DNA from: Acidimicrobiales bacterium
GTDB taxonomy: Bacteria; Actinomycetota; Acidimicrobiia; Acidimicrobiales; Poriferisodalaceae
Length of the DNA stretch: 64,000 nucleotides
Assembly: GCA_014239555.1 (NCBI GenBank)
Contig: JAAZYR010000001.1
Location: 248,001 to 312,000 of the forward strand
Direction of reading: 5' to 3'
The notes below the pieces were generated by a model. That model ran no database searches. It had not been told where the DNA came from and saw only the letters and a list, made by a program, of their open reading frames with translations. The stretch's first letter is position 1. Each line of letters begins with the position of its first letter. Made by a program: the position numbers and the translations under genes. Below are positions 34,377-43,772 of this stretch, in pieces.

Positions 34377-35618
34377 GTGAATCTCCCAGGATCTAAAACA
34401 GTTAGATCCGCCACCTTTGTTTCGTTGCAAGTTCCCACCTTTCGGCTCTTCTGGTGGAGCGGCGTTTTTTCCTACCTTGGTGTCCAAATGCAGTTCCTTC
34501 TGCGAGGTCTTCTCGCGTGGGACCTCACTGAACGTGAAAGCGGCCTTGGGGTGGTGTATCTGGCGTTCGGAATAGGACTTTTGGTCTTTACCCCGATAGG
34601 TGGCGTCTTAGCCGATCGTTGGGCGAAACGTACCTTGCTTGTTGTAGGGCAAGGAACGATTGCGGTGGTCGCCACCTTGATGGGAGTGGCAGCCATCTCG
34701 GGTAACGCACAGTATTGGATGTTGCTTGTAGCGAGCCTTTCTCAAGGTGCAATGTTTGGCCTGATAGGACCGGCCCGGGTGTCGACGTCAGCAGAGCTCG
34801 TTGGGCACGAACATCTAGGGAACGCGATCAGCTTGACGTCAATGTCGATGAGCATGACAAGGATATTTGGCCCGGCGGCCGCAGGAGTTTTGGCCGGCGT
34901 CGCGACGATGGGAATTGGCGGCGCCTATTTGGTGGCAGCGGTGTTCTCTGTTGTTTCAACCATTCTCACTACTCGATTGCCCAAATTAGAGCCCGTGAAC
35001 CCGTCATCTCGAAACCCGCTTCGAGAGATCTTAGATGGGCTCAGTTACGTTCGAAGTAGACCCGAACTGCGGCGACTCATTGTGACCACCATCGTGGCGA
35101 TCGCCATCGGATTCAACTACGTGGCGTTTATGCCCGCGCTAGTTGAAGGGCAGATGGGCCTAACGGAAAGTCACGTCGGCTTTTTGACGACTGCTTCGGC
35201 CGTAGGCGCCGTTGTAATGACGGCATTTATCGCTTCGCGAGCTGATGGCCCAAATTCTGGTCGCCTGATGATCTGCTGCGGCCTAGTTTTCGGCATATCA
35301 GTCGTTCTTTTCGGTCTCGCGCCGAACTATCTACTGGCGTTGCTCGTAGTCGTAGTCTTGGGCCTCGCCACCAATGGATTTATGGTCCTCACAACTAGCC
35401 GATCTATGGCTATCTCCGAGCCCTCCCATCATGGACGAGTTCAATCTCTGATGCAGCTAGGTTTCGCAGGGTTCGGGATTGCTGCAGCCCCTCTGGGTGC
35501 GCTGGCAGAGGTGGTGGGCCTTCGAGCGACAATTGTTGTCATGGGACTCGTCACTATTTGTGTTGTTGCGACCTATGGTGCTGTTTCATTCAGGTCTCCC
35601 GTGATGGATTCGCAGTAA
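34377..35618 (+). CDS. MFS transporter
   Basis: Major facilitator permease of 413 residues with about twelve helices, of the EntS/DHA3-like type. Seen: GGVLADRWAKRTLL, the loop 2-3 signature, and SLSQGAMFGLIGPARVST. Members export siderophores, macrolides or other small molecules. GTG at 34377, divergent from the thiolase operon. Substrate unknown. Confidence 0.85.
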   Translation: MNLPGSKTVRSATFVSLQVPTFRLFWWSGVFSYLGVQMQFLLRGLLAWDLTERESGLGVVYLAFGIGLLVFTPIGGVLADRWAKRTLLVVGQGTIAVVATLMGVAAISGNAQYWMLLVASLSQGAMFGLIGPARVSTSAELVGHEHLGNAISLTSMSMSMTRIFGPAAAGVLAGVATMGIGGAYLVAAVFSVVSTILTTRLPKLEPVNPSSRNPLREILDGLSYVRSRPELRRLIVTTIVAIAIGFNYVAFMPALVEGQMGLTESHVGFLTTASAVGAVVMTAFIASRADGPNSGRLMICCGLVFGISVVLFGLAPNYLLALLVVVVLGLATNGFMVLTTSRSMAISEPSHHGRVQSLMQLGFAGFGIAAAPLGALAEVVGLRATIVVMGLVTICVVATYGAVSFRSPVMDSQ

Positions 35619-35875
35619 AGCAGCTGACGTCAAACGTCTGTCGTTCGTTGCGTGGAATGGCGTTGCCAACGTGTTCAATGTTCACGGTTGACGAACGGAG
35701 TGGTAGTCGCGTTGGAGGGAACGAAATGGCGCTTGGCTACTGCGCTCTTGGTCTTTCGAAAATTAATGCTGCTTATCGTTCAGAGATGATTGTCAGGTCG
35801 CTTGTCTCGGCTTAACCCGGTACCAAAATTATGTGGATAATCTAGGGATGGTTGATTGCGCCATAAGGGGGGAAC
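35619..35875. other. 257-nt non-coding gap before the TauD-type gene
   Basis: No gene is supported here. Seen: a small stem GACGT/ACGTC just after the MFS stop (about 35627-35639), an 11-nt palindrome CGTTG-C-CAACG further on, and near the right end a promoter-like pair TTAACC (35812-35817) and GATAAT (35836-35841) with an 18-nt spacer, followed by a GGGGGGAA ribosome-binding region before 35876. The 85-codon reading frame 35558-35815 that crosses the MFS stop has no recognisable protein features. Confidence 0.4.
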
Positions 35876-36721
35876 ATGCAGGTCACTGCAACCGGAGTTG
35901 GCCACTACAACCGAATTGCGGTCACCCCAGTGACGGGGTCGATTGGAGCAGAGGTTGAACAGGTAGATCTGCGCGACCTAGACGATGAGATAATCACGGA
36001 ACTGCACGACGCTTGGATGGAGCACAAGGTGCTCTTTTTTCGCGACCAGGAACTTGATCGCGCGCAACATGTTGCCTACGGCAGGGCTTTTGGTGAACTT
36101 GAGATTCACCCCTTCTCCCCCCAAGCAGACGGACACCCGGAAATCTTGGTGCTTGAGTCGACGCCAGAAAAGTTCCAGGCGGCAGAAAGCTGGCATACCG
36201 ACGTGACATTCAGAGAGTCTCCGCCAAACGGATCCGTGTTACTTGGTCGAATCGTGCCCGAATGGGGCGGTGACACCGTATGGGCGAATATGGAAATGGC
36301 GTACGAACGGTTACCAGACGACACGAAAGAGCGAATCCGAGGACGCTATGCCGTCCATTCTTACGTGAAGGCCTTTGGGCGAGCGATGACGGATGAACAG
36401 CGGTCAAAGGCTCTGGAGGAGTTCCCTGACCAAAAGCACCCAATAGTGCGCACCCATCCCGTCACAGGCAAGAAGGGACTATTTATTAATCGTGTTTTCA
36501 CTCTCACGATTGACGGAATGACCCCGGAGGAAAGCCGGCCGCTGCGCCGTCGCCTCTATGAACAGGCTTCACTGCCAGAGTTGCAGGTTCGCTTTCGCTG
36601 GCGCCCCGGAAGCTTGGCTCAGTGGGATAATCGCATCACTCAGCATTACGCGGTGCCAGATCATGGCGGACAAAATCGCCGAATGGAACGCGTGACCCTT
36701 GTTGGAGAACGGCCGTTCTAA
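35876..36721 (+). CDS. TauD/TfdA-family Fe(II)/2-oxoglutarate dioxygenase
   Basis: Non-heme iron oxygenase of 281 residues. Seen: iron ligands in WHTDVTF (H-x-D), KHPIVRTHPVTGKKGLF preceding the third region, the distal His in QWDNRITQHYAVPD, and the 2-oxoglutarate-binding Arg in RRMERVTLVG. This fits taurine- or 2,4-D-type dioxygenases, which release sulfite or cleave ethers. The substrate is not determined; with the alkylsulfatase-like gene in the same block, an organosulfur role is one possibility. ATG at 35876 with a G-rich ribosome-binding site. Confidence 0.9.
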   Translation: MQVTATGVGHYNRIAVTPVTGSIGAEVEQVDLRDLDDEIITELHDAWMEHKVLFFRDQELDRAQHVAYGRAFGELEIHPFSPQADGHPEILVLESTPEKFQAAESWHTDVTFRESPPNGSVLLGRIVPEWGGDTVWANMEMAYERLPDDTKERIRGRYAVHSYVKAFGRAMTDEQRSKALEEFPDQKHPIVRTHPVTGKKGLFINRVFTLTIDGMTPEESRPLRRRLYEQASLPELQVRFRWRPGSLAQWDNRITQHYAVPDHGGQNRRMERVTLVGERPF

Positions 36722-36863
36722 TTCGCGTCCCAGTTTCGATAACCGATGGAAGAACTGTCAGCTTCTTCTGCTTTCGAAAAGACTGGTTGTTAGGGCAGAG
36801 TGCTAATCCGAGACCTGGGACGATCACCGTCGTTCAGAGGCGGTACTGGCACACTTTGAAAAG

Positions 36864-37436
36864 GTGGACGACGTGTCGAACGCCGCGGGCTTCGGAGAAC
36901 ATGAATTAGGCACTGCCGTGGACGAAGCTTGGCTTGACGATGATGAACTTGAAATCGTTCGAGGGCGAGTGCCAATGGTCTATGTCGAAGCGGTTCCAGT
37001 CCGACTTGATGAAGTAGGCCGAGTCACTCACGTAGGTCTGTTACTACGCGCGATGGCTGATGCAACTATTTCTCGTGCAATCGTCAGTGGACGCGTTTTG
37101 TGGGGAGAAACGGTCCGTGAAGCGTTGCAGCGTCATTTAGACAAAGATCTGGGTCCGTCGGCTTTTCCCAGAGTTCCAGCCGCTCCCGCGCCCTTCACCG
37201 TAGTTGAGTACATGCCAGACCGCGCCCGCACGGGGTATCACGACCCTCGTCAACATGCTGTGAGCCTGGCGTACCTTGTCCCTGTCGAAGGAGAATGCCA
37301 CCCGAGTCAAGAGGCTCTGGATTTTGTATGGATCTCCAGCGAAGAAGCGGCCAGCGCAGCGGTTTCGGCTGAAATGACCGGAGGGCAAGATCGCATTGTT
37401 CGACTTGGCCTCGCCCACGCCGGACAGTTGCCCTGA
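36864..37436 (+). CDS. DUF4916-type Nudix-fold protein
   Basis: An actinobacterial 190-residue protein related to Nudix hydrolases (DUF4916 group). Seen: RVPMVYVEAVPVRLDEVG, GLLLRAMADATISRAIVSGR and the helix WGETVREALQRHLDKDLG. The first half of the Nudix box (G-x5-E) is kept, but the catalytic REUxEE part reads RHLDKD, so metal-dependent hydrolysis is doubtful. GTG at 36864 or GTG at 36873. Its function is unknown; it stands alone between two gaps of 142 and 182 nt, in which I see nothing certain. Confidence 0.75.
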   Translation: MDDVSNAAGFGEHELGTAVDEAWLDDDELEIVRGRVPMVYVEAVPVRLDEVGRVTHVGLLLRAMADATISRAIVSGRVLWGETVREALQRHLDKDLGPSAFPRVPAAPAPFTVVEYMPDRARTGYHDPRQHAVSLAYLVPVEGECHPSQEALDFVWISSEEAASAAVSAEMTGGQDRIVRLGLAHAGQLP

Positions 37437-37618
37437 TCGAGAGGCTAAGCAGTCTTAACTCAGGATCAAAATGATCGAGATCTGAATGCGCGTCTTTTGG
37501 AGGTGGGCGTTTAGCCGATTCGCTCACCATCTTTTCCGCAGAGACCGAACAGTGCAGCAACATTTAGCGCGTAGCGAAATATTGATGATGGGCTCGGAGT
37601 GCCCGCTACTCTTCGCCG

Positions 37619-38785
37619 ATGAGGTTCGCTCCATTTGTTGACTCGTTAGGCGGAGAAGGAGCCGAAGCGTGGGAAATTCTAACTGAGTCTCGCGCGGCGC
37701 AAGCGCGAGGCGAGGACGTCATTATTCTCAGCATTGGGGATCCCGATTTTGAGACACCGGCTTTCGTTGTTGATGCGGCGGTCGAAGCGTTGCGCCTCGG
37801 AGACACTCATTACACAGAGCTGGAAGGGCGCTCATCTCTGCGAGCTGCTATCGCCGAAAAGATGTCCCTTACTTCTGGGGTGGGAATCGGGCCCGAACGA
37901 GTCGCTGTTCTTGCAGGCGCACAGAACGCTTTTTATTCAACCTGTCGATGTTTGTTTGGTCCAGGAGACGAAGTTTTGGTCTTAGACCCGGCTTATGTCA
38001 CATACGAAGCCTGTATCGCGTCGACTGGCGCAACCCAAGTTCGCGTTCCACAGCCTGCGTGTTCAGGTTTTAGGCCCGATATTGATCAACTTGGAGCGTC
38101 GATTACTTCAGCGACTCGCGGGATTGTTTTCGCTAACCCTTCAAATCCAACTGGCGTCAGATTTACCGGTGATGAGCTAAACGCGATAGCTGATATCGCA
38201 ATACGCAACGACTTATGGGTTCTGGTTGACGAGGTATACAGCGACTTGGTGTTTGACGGCGTCTACCAATCGATAGCAGGGCTGCCCGGAATGCTTGAAC
38301 GAACGGTCACCGTGAGTAGCGTTTCGAAGTCGTATGCGATGACAGGTTGGCGGTGCGGTTGGGCAGTGGGCCCTCCAACACTGATGCATCACCTTCGGCG
38401 CATGACCTTGATTACCTTGTACGGCCTCCCAGGCTTTGTGATGGAGGCAGCAAACGTAGCGATACGTGAGGGCTCTGAAGAGGTTGCGCGGGCAAGAGAG
38501 ACATATCGGCGTCGACGCGACCTCGTGCTGGAGATCCTTGCCCAAGCCCGAAACCTTCCTACGCTCGTACCAGAAGCAGGCATGTTCCTTATGGCCGATG
38601 TGAGGGCCCACAACGACGATGCGAACGTATTCGCGTGGAAGTTGTACCGATCTACAGGAGTGTCAGTGTTGGACGCGGGAGCGTTCGGGGCAGCGGCGCG
38701 AGGATGGATCCGGATTTCTTATGGAATTGACGAAGTTCAACTCGCGGAAGCCTGTCGGCGGATTGTCCAATTCACGCAAAAGTGA
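37619..38785 (+). CDS. class I/II PLP aminotransferase
   Basis: Fold-type I aminotransferase of 388 residues. Seen: IGDPDFETP near the N-terminus, FANPSNPTGV, the Asp-x-x-Tyr of VDEVYSDLVF, and the PLP Lys in SVSKSYAMTGWRCGW. It resembles aspartate/aromatic-type enzymes of the AspC-I branch. ATG at 37619. Convergent with the NTF2-like gene. The amino-acid substrate cannot be read from sequence. Confidence 0.88.
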   Translation: MRFAPFVDSLGGEGAEAWEILTESRAAQARGEDVIILSIGDPDFETPAFVVDAAVEALRLGDTHYTELEGRSSLRAAIAEKMSLTSGVGIGPERVAVLAGAQNAFYSTCRCLFGPGDEVLVLDPAYVTYEACIASTGATQVRVPQPACSGFRPDIDQLGASITSATRGIVFANPSNPTGVRFTGDELNAIADIAIRNDLWVLVDEVYSDLVFDGVYQSIAGLPGMLERTVTVSSVSKSYAMTGWRCGWAVGPPTLMHHLRRMTLITLYGLPGFVMEAANVAIREGSEEVARARETYRRRRDLVLEILAQARNLPTLVPEAGMFLMADVRAHNDDANVFAWKLYRSTGVSVLDAGAFGAAARGWIRISYGIDEVQLAEACRRIVQFTQK

Positions 38786-38827
38786 TTTGGCACTCAAGTC
38801 GATTGACCAATCCAAGTTTTGTCTCCC

Positions 38828-39244
38828 TTAAGCAGGGTTATCGCATGGTGCGTCGCGTTTATCGCGCCTGTGGAACATGCATTCTCGGTGTTTCACGCGC
38901 CAGCCTTCTGATGTTTTAACCACCTGGTCGTAGTACGAGGCTGTTCCAACGAGCCCTTTGCCAAGCAACGCCACAATCCGAAAATTCATGGTGACTGTCT
39001 CGCCGAGGTCCTCAACATAGATGTTGGTCATCATGTGAGTTTTAGGATGCTGTGCGTCCACATTCATGAAATGAACGATGTCTTCAATTCCGCTGAGGCG
39101 ACGAAACCCGACACCTGTCAGATCGAAAATCGCATCGTCAGTGAAAATCTGACGTAGCCGGTCCCAGTTTCTGTCGTCGATGGCGTCGCCGTAGCGGCCA
39201 GGGAGCTCATGAAGTTCTAAACGGTCGGCAACATCAATAGTCAT
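38828..39244 (-). CDS. SnoaL/NTF2-like protein
   Basis: A 138-residue cone-shaped-fold protein (SnoaL-like domain). Seen: LHELPGRYGDAIDDRNWDRL, then FTDDAIFDL, then a C-terminal WRVKHREC strand; this order is typical of actinobacterial SnoaL_4/NTF2-like proteins, some of which are isomerases, hydratases or ring-hydroxylating-dioxygenase beta-subunit relatives. It lies 40 nt downstream of the PhyH-family gene in the same direction and may act with it. Confidence 0.75.
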   Translation of the reverse strand: MTIDVADRLELHELPGRYGDAIDDRNWDRLRQIFTDDAIFDLTGVGFRRLSGIEDIVHFMNVDAQHPKTHMMTNIYVEDLGETVTMNFRIVALLGKGLVGTASYYDQVVKTSEGWRVKHRECMFHRRDKRDAPCDNPA

Positions 39245-39284
39245 AACGCGATGCTAGACCCGTCGCGACCGCGTGTGGCTCGCG

Positions 39285-40136
39285 TTAACGACCGTAGATG
39301 AGGGGAAACACTCGATCATCAGTAATTAGGTCCCCCTCCTCTAAAGTCGTGTCCTCATCTCGGATGATCGGATCCGCCCCAACTTTTGGAGCCCAGACGG
39401 CATCATCGCCAAGCCAACGCCAAGAAATGGCAGCGCGCCGATTCATTCCATCATTTGGTCCACTTCGATGAAGAGTACGAAAATCGAACAGTAAAACATC
39501 GCCGGGGAGAACCTCGAAGGAAACCACATCGTAGAGATCTGGGTGTTCTTCGAAGGCGGGACATATATCTTCGAACGATTCGATGTATTCGGCAACGCCC
39601 TTCCAGAGGGCTCGTTCGACCTCTTTTGGAGGAAGGCCTTCCAAAGCTGGGTATTCGGGCCTAAAGGTGCGATCCCAAAGATGGGACCCGCGCACAAATT
39701 CAAGAGCGCTGGATTGTGAATTCGCGTCGGTGAGAGCTAACCAAGTTGAGCAAATTTGGGTACCGTCAACGGCCCAATAGGGTCGATCTTGATGCCAAAC
39801 GAATTGTTCCTGCGTACCGGGATCTTTAACAAACACGTGATCGTAATAGAGGCGAATATTTTTTGAATCAGTGGCTTTCGCGGCCATAGCAGCTAGCCCG
39901 CAGTTCTCGGCGAAGCGACGAAAGTCTGGTCGAACGGGATGCAAGTAGCGGTCCTGAAAAAACATTCCGGGAGCGTCACCTGGTGACATATCGCCACCGA
40001 AACGCCCGGGAGAATCAATTAAGCCATCAACCGATTGAAGTATTTCTTCAACCAGAGCACCGTCCACTGCCCGAGGGACGTGAATGACGCCGTCGGCTTT
40101 AAATGTTGCAACCTGGTCTTCACCTAAAACGTCCAC
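39285..40136 (-). CDS. phytanoyl-CoA dioxygenase family protein (second copy)
   Basis: Fe(II)/2-oxoglutarate hydroxylase, 283 residues. Seen: WHQDRPYWAVDG with the H-x-D ligands, a distal His in DFRTLHRSGPNDGMNRRAAIS followed by the cosubstrate Arg. Only distantly similar to the copy at 20315. ATG at 40136. Downstream of the DNA polymerase gene by 21 nt on the same strand, and upstream of the SnoaL-like gene. Substrate unknown. Confidence 0.87.
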   Translation of the reverse strand: MDVLGEDQVATFKADGVIHVPRAVDGALVEEILQSVDGLIDSPGRFGGDMSPGDAPGMFFQDRYLHPVRPDFRRFAENCGLAAMAAKATDSKNIRLYYDHVFVKDPGTQEQFVWHQDRPYWAVDGTQICSTWLALTDANSQSSALEFVRGSHLWDRTFRPEYPALEGLPPKEVERALWKGVAEYIESFEDICPAFEEHPDLYDVVSFEVLPGDVLLFDFRTLHRSGPNDGMNRRAAISWRWLGDDAVWAPKVGADPIIRDEDTTLEEGDLITDDRVFPLIYGR

Positions 40137-40157
40137 GTAATCTCCTGCGAGTTGAGC

Positions 40158-42578
40158 CTAGATGTTCTCAATAACGTCCTGGTCAGAGAGACTCGACCGG
40201 ACATCAGTATCTGCCTTGGCGGGAATATCTGGGCACCAGATTTGCATGGCTTCTTCCATTGTGTCCTTCACTACTATGCCCACTTCGTGAGCATCACTGC
40301 GATTGCATTCGACGACGACGCTGTCATGAACTGTTTGCACACCGACAGCGTTATCGAAGCGAGATAGCCGCACGTGGAGCAGTCCGTAGGCCTCCAACAT
40401 CACATCGGCCACACCACCTTGGATAGGAGCATTTCTGTAGGCATTCGCCATCTGCGAGATGCGCGAAGCAAGAGACTTATTCAATAAAAGAATCACTGCT
40501 TCTGGTCCCATGATTTCCTTGACACGATCGACAATGGTTCGCCTCAAAGGTCGGTTTTCGAGCAATTTCGTGACTTCTGTCGATGACAAAGTTTGGTCAC
40601 CGTTTTTAAATTTGACGGTGTGTTCCTCGGCGACTCGTCGCCGAACTCGTTCCGGCCCCTCTTTGTTGGAGTCAACAATCGTTCGAGCTGCCTGTTCCAA
40701 AACACCTTCCGTGTGAAAAGTGAACTGTTGCCGTCGGCCGGATTCGGTAAAGGAGTGGAATCCGAAAGCTTCAGTGTTTTGGTTCAGCACTACTGGTGCC
40801 TCGAAAGAAAGCGTCCAGGCAATTTCGTCGATTTCCCATGGCGACCCCAGATGGGCAACTACATCTTCAGCGGTTGGCCAGTTGCGGTGCTGATCTCGAT
40901 GCTGGCGGACGGCGCGACGGACCAGAGGCCAGATTTCGTGTAACCGAAGAGTGAGTTGCCAATCGATCTCGTCGTGAGACGAAGCTAAATCTTCAATAAA
41001 TTGATCTCGGCTAGCGACCCAAGACGCGATTTGTGGGTAGGCGGATAGATATTGTTTGAGGAGTATGTGGCCCTCCTCGGTGGATGTCTCAACGCCAGCT
41101 TGAGAGAGGCTTCGAGCTAAGCCGGCGCCTCGTTGACCGTAGACGATTCCGAAATTAATTCGTTTAGCTTTGTCACGATATGCGGAATGGCTCTCTGGTT
41201 CGGATATGGCCAAGGCTTCCATATCAACCTTAAACATGCGCTCAGCGGTCGCACAGTGGATGTCAGCCCCAGCCTCGAAGGCGTCGCGGAGGTTGCGGTC
41301 GCCTGCTACTTGGGTGGCGAACCGCAACTCGGCTTGGCTTAAGTCTGAATAAACGAAGACTCTTTCGGTTTCGGTAGGTCGAACGTACTGTTTCATTTTG
41401 GGAGAGAAGTTCTGTGCGTTCGGCCGTCTGCTGGCCAATCTGCCGGTGTTCGTCCCCACGACCTGCAGGTACTCCGGATGCATTCGGCCTTCGGTGTCGA
41501 TGTGTTCGCGGATCGAATTTCCGTAGGTCGAAAGAACTTTGGTGAGTTCCCGGAACTCTAGAAGCGCTTGGCAGATATCTCCTCCGATGTCAGAGAGAAC
41601 TGTCGCGGTGAGCGGGTCAGTGGGAAGCAGCAACCTTGGTTTGCCGAACGTGTTCGACGACCACGCAAGGACGTTGTTTGTGCTCCATTCGTTGAGCGTT
41701 TCCTTTGCTTGACGTTCACTTCCCGGATTCCAAGACGGTTCTAATGTCTCGCCGAACAAGTTGCCCTGCCCGCCCCCGGTGAGCTCAGCTAAGCGTCCAG
41801 ATACTTGTACTCGACGCTGATCCATCGCGGTGAGTTTTTCTTCCCAGCCCACCCAATCAAAGGGAAGTCCCACTCGTTCCATATGGTCCAGAAACGGACG
41901 TGCCCGCTGCTCAAGTTGGCAAACGTTTTCTAGCCCAGCGTTAATTAATCGGGACCTTATTTCTTCAGCGACCCATAGTGTCTCCACTGCGTCTGCTGCG
42001 GCATAGGTCACCTGTTCGACGTTGAGGGGATCACTTTCGGTGTACGAGAGCTGTGTGCTCCCTTTACCTTCGACGTGTAGTCCGAGGTACCACTCGGTAG
42101 CCCAGGCAAGGCCGTGGTAGAACCCGAACCCCGTCCGTCCTTGATGTAACAAGGCATCCGCGAGTTGGGCGTCCCACCACGTCATGGACTCAACAGATTC
42201 GTCGGTTTGTCGGGCAGGGTCGAAGAGATCTCGATCGAGTACTCGGGCATCGAAGTCGGCGTTCCATGCGTCAGCTTTGACTCCGCTTAATGCGCTGGCG
42301 AGTGAGGAAGGTTCGATTTCGCGTACATCAAGAACCCAGGCGTGATCTAAGCCGTCTTTGTTTCGCGTGGCGGCAGAGATAACTCTGAGAGCGCCGGGGC
42401 TGCTGTTTGGACCGCTGAACGCTTCGGGGTTGTAAACCGTCTCTGTATCTACGGCCCTCATCGTCGACTGTCGAAGAGCGTCAGCGAAGTCTTCTAAGCA
42501 GTCGTCATCGACGCGGGTGATCGGGACGTCAGCAACTCTTTTTGATGACCGAGGCCGGGGATCGACGGGAATGACCAC
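40158..42578 (-). CDS. family A DNA polymerase with 3'-5' exonuclease and large fingers/palm insertion
   Basis: A PolA-type enzyme of 806 residues with no 5'-nuclease domain. Seen: proofreading motifs DTE (44-46), DAWNADFDARV (103-113) and YAAAD (192-196), which keep the catalytic acids; polymerase motif A DLSQAELR (412-419), motif B KAKRINFGIVYG (470-481) and motif C VHDSV (750-754), all intact. Motif B Tyr to motif C His spans about 270 residues against about 115 in E. coli Pol I, because of extra sequence roughly at 530-600 and 625-705. It lies between a PhyH gene and an aminotransferase gene, with no replication gene nearby. It could be a repair or phage-derived polymerase; it is unlikely to be the main polA, which normally carries the 5'-nuclease. 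Confidence 0.88.
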   Translation of the reverse strand: MVIPVDPRPRSSKRVADVPITRVDDDCLEDFADALRQSTMRAVDTETVYNPEAFSGPNSSPGALRVISAATRNKDGLDHAWVLDVREIEPSSLASALSGVKADAWNADFDARVLDRDLFDPARQTDESVESMTWWDAQLADALLHQGRTGFGFYHGLAWATEWYLGLHVEGKGSTQLSYTESDPLNVEQVTYAAADAVETLWVAEEIRSRLINAGLENVCQLEQRARPFLDHMERVGLPFDWVGWEEKLTAMDQRRVQVSGRLAELTGGGQGNLFGETLEPSWNPGSERQAKETLNEWSTNNVLAWSSNTFGKPRLLLPTDPLTATVLSDIGGDICQALLEFRELTKVLSTYGNSIREHIDTEGRMHPEYLQVVGTNTGRLASRRPNAQNFSPKMKQYVRPTETERVFVYSDLSQAELRFATQVAGDRNLRDAFEAGADIHCATAERMFKVDMEALAISEPESHSAYRDKAKRINFGIVYGQRGAGLARSLSQAGVETSTEEGHILLKQYLSAYPQIASWVASRDQFIEDLASSHDEIDWQLTLRLHEIWPLVRRAVRQHRDQHRNWPTAEDVVAHLGSPWEIDEIAWTLSFEAPVVLNQNTEAFGFHSFTESGRRQQFTFHTEGVLEQAARTIVDSNKEGPERVRRRVAEEHTVKFKNGDQTLSSTEVTKLLENRPLRRTIVDRVKEIMGPEAVILLLNKSLASRISQMANAYRNAPIQGGVADVMLEAYGLLHVRLSRFDNAVGVQTVHDSVVVECNRSDAHEVGIVVKDTMEEAMQIWCPDIPAKADTDVRSSLSDQDVIENI

Positions 42579-42600
42579 GCCATGACACTAGATCCGGAAT

Positions 42601-43755
42601 TTAAGCGAATTCAGCAAGTCGTCGCGTTAGTTCTTCGATTTGTGCTGGTTCGAGGTTCGCGAAGCTCATTCGTAGCATCGCGTCGTCCTTGGCGGTAAAG
42701 GCGGTGCCGGGTATGACAAGTACGTCGTGTTCAAGTACCAGCCTTCGGACAACCTCTGAGGTCGCCAAATCGGCACGTGGGTGGCGAACCCATCCGAAAT
42801 AGGCGCCAGATGCGACAACTTCGAAGCCTCCTGGTTGCTCGTGCATGACCGCCAGGAACCTTTTTTCTAGTTCCCTGATTCGGTTAACTTGTCTGGCCCG
42901 CCACTCTTGGGCGTGAGTTAACCCTGCAAGAGCGGCCTCTTGGCCTATCCGAGGTGCGCTAATCGCCACGCAATCCAAAATCTTGAGTGATTCGGTGATG
43001 ATGCCCGCACCTCCAACTACGGCGCCGCATCGATACCCGGGAATGGCGAAATCTTTGGAGAAGCTGTGGAGGCTAATAACATGGTCAGTCCAATCAGCGT
43101 TCGCGAAGAGCTCGTGCGTTCCGTTTATCTCGTCGCGAAAAGAACGGTAAGTCTCGTCAACGATTAGAGCGATGTCGTGTCGGCGAGCCAAATCTGCGAA
43201 GCCATGAATCACGTCTTTTGGGATGGTTACACCAGTTGGATTACCAGGGCTCACCAGTGTGATTAACCGTGTCTTGTCGGTCAGCAGACTCTCGGCATGT
43301 TCCGGATCGGGAACTAAGTCTGGCCCAGGATTCAGATGTCGAACGTTGACACCTTCGAGTCGGAGCCACATGTCGTGGTTGAAATAGAAGGGAGCAATGA
43401 GAAGAGCTTCGTCTCCAGGCGAGGTGAGGGCGCTCGCGACGATACAGAATGCTTGGTTGCATCCGGCAGTAATGAGAACTGACTCTGCAGACAGATCAGC
43501 TTCGTATCCTCGACTCAGGTCATTGGCGAATTCTTCACGCAATGCTGGCAAACCAGGCTGTGGGGGATAGCGACCCGCATCTGGTTCGTGTGCTGCCTGC
43601 GCGATTCGCTCCATCACTGCGTCCGCTGGGGGAAAAGAAGGCGCGGCTTGGGAGAGGTCTAGCAGCGCTCGGGAGTTCGTTCTCAGTCCTACGAGAGCGT
43701 GCGCCGCCCCTATAGGAGAGTGAACAAGATTCTCGACTCTTTCACTGAAGCGCAT
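42601..43755 (-). CDS. class I/II PLP aminotransferase
   Basis: Fold-type I aminotransferase of 384 residues. Seen: AAPSFPPADAV, VSPGNPTGVT, VDETYRSFRD and the PLP Lys in SLHSFSKDFAIPGYRCG. It lies 17 nt after the class IV aminotransferase gene on the same strand, so the two are likely co-expressed. Substrate unknown; different subfamily from the enzyme at 37619. Confidence 0.87.
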   Translation of the reverse strand: MRFSERVENLVHSPIGAAHALVGLRTNSRALLDLSQAAPSFPPADAVMERIAQAAHEPDAGRYPPQPGLPALREEFANDLSRGYEADLSAESVLITAGCNQAFCIVASALTSPGDEALLIAPFYFNHDMWLRLEGVNVRHLNPGPDLVPDPEHAESLLTDKTRLITLVSPGNPTGVTIPKDVIHGFADLARRHDIALIVDETYRSFRDEINGTHELFANADWTDHVISLHSFSKDFAIPGYRCGAVVGGAGIITESLKILDCVAISAPRIGQEAALAGLTHAQEWRARQVNRIRELEKRFLAVMHEQPGGFEVVASGAYFGWVRHPRADLATSEVVRRLVLEHDVLVIPGTAFTAKDDAMLRMSFANLEPAQIEELTRRLAEFA

Positions 43756-43772
43756 CAGCGGTGGCCACCCCG

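Noticed and set aside
35558-35815. An 85-codon forward reading frame crossing the MFS stop codon
   Set aside because: It overlaps the real transporter gene in another frame, has no recognisable motif and no ribosome-binding site.
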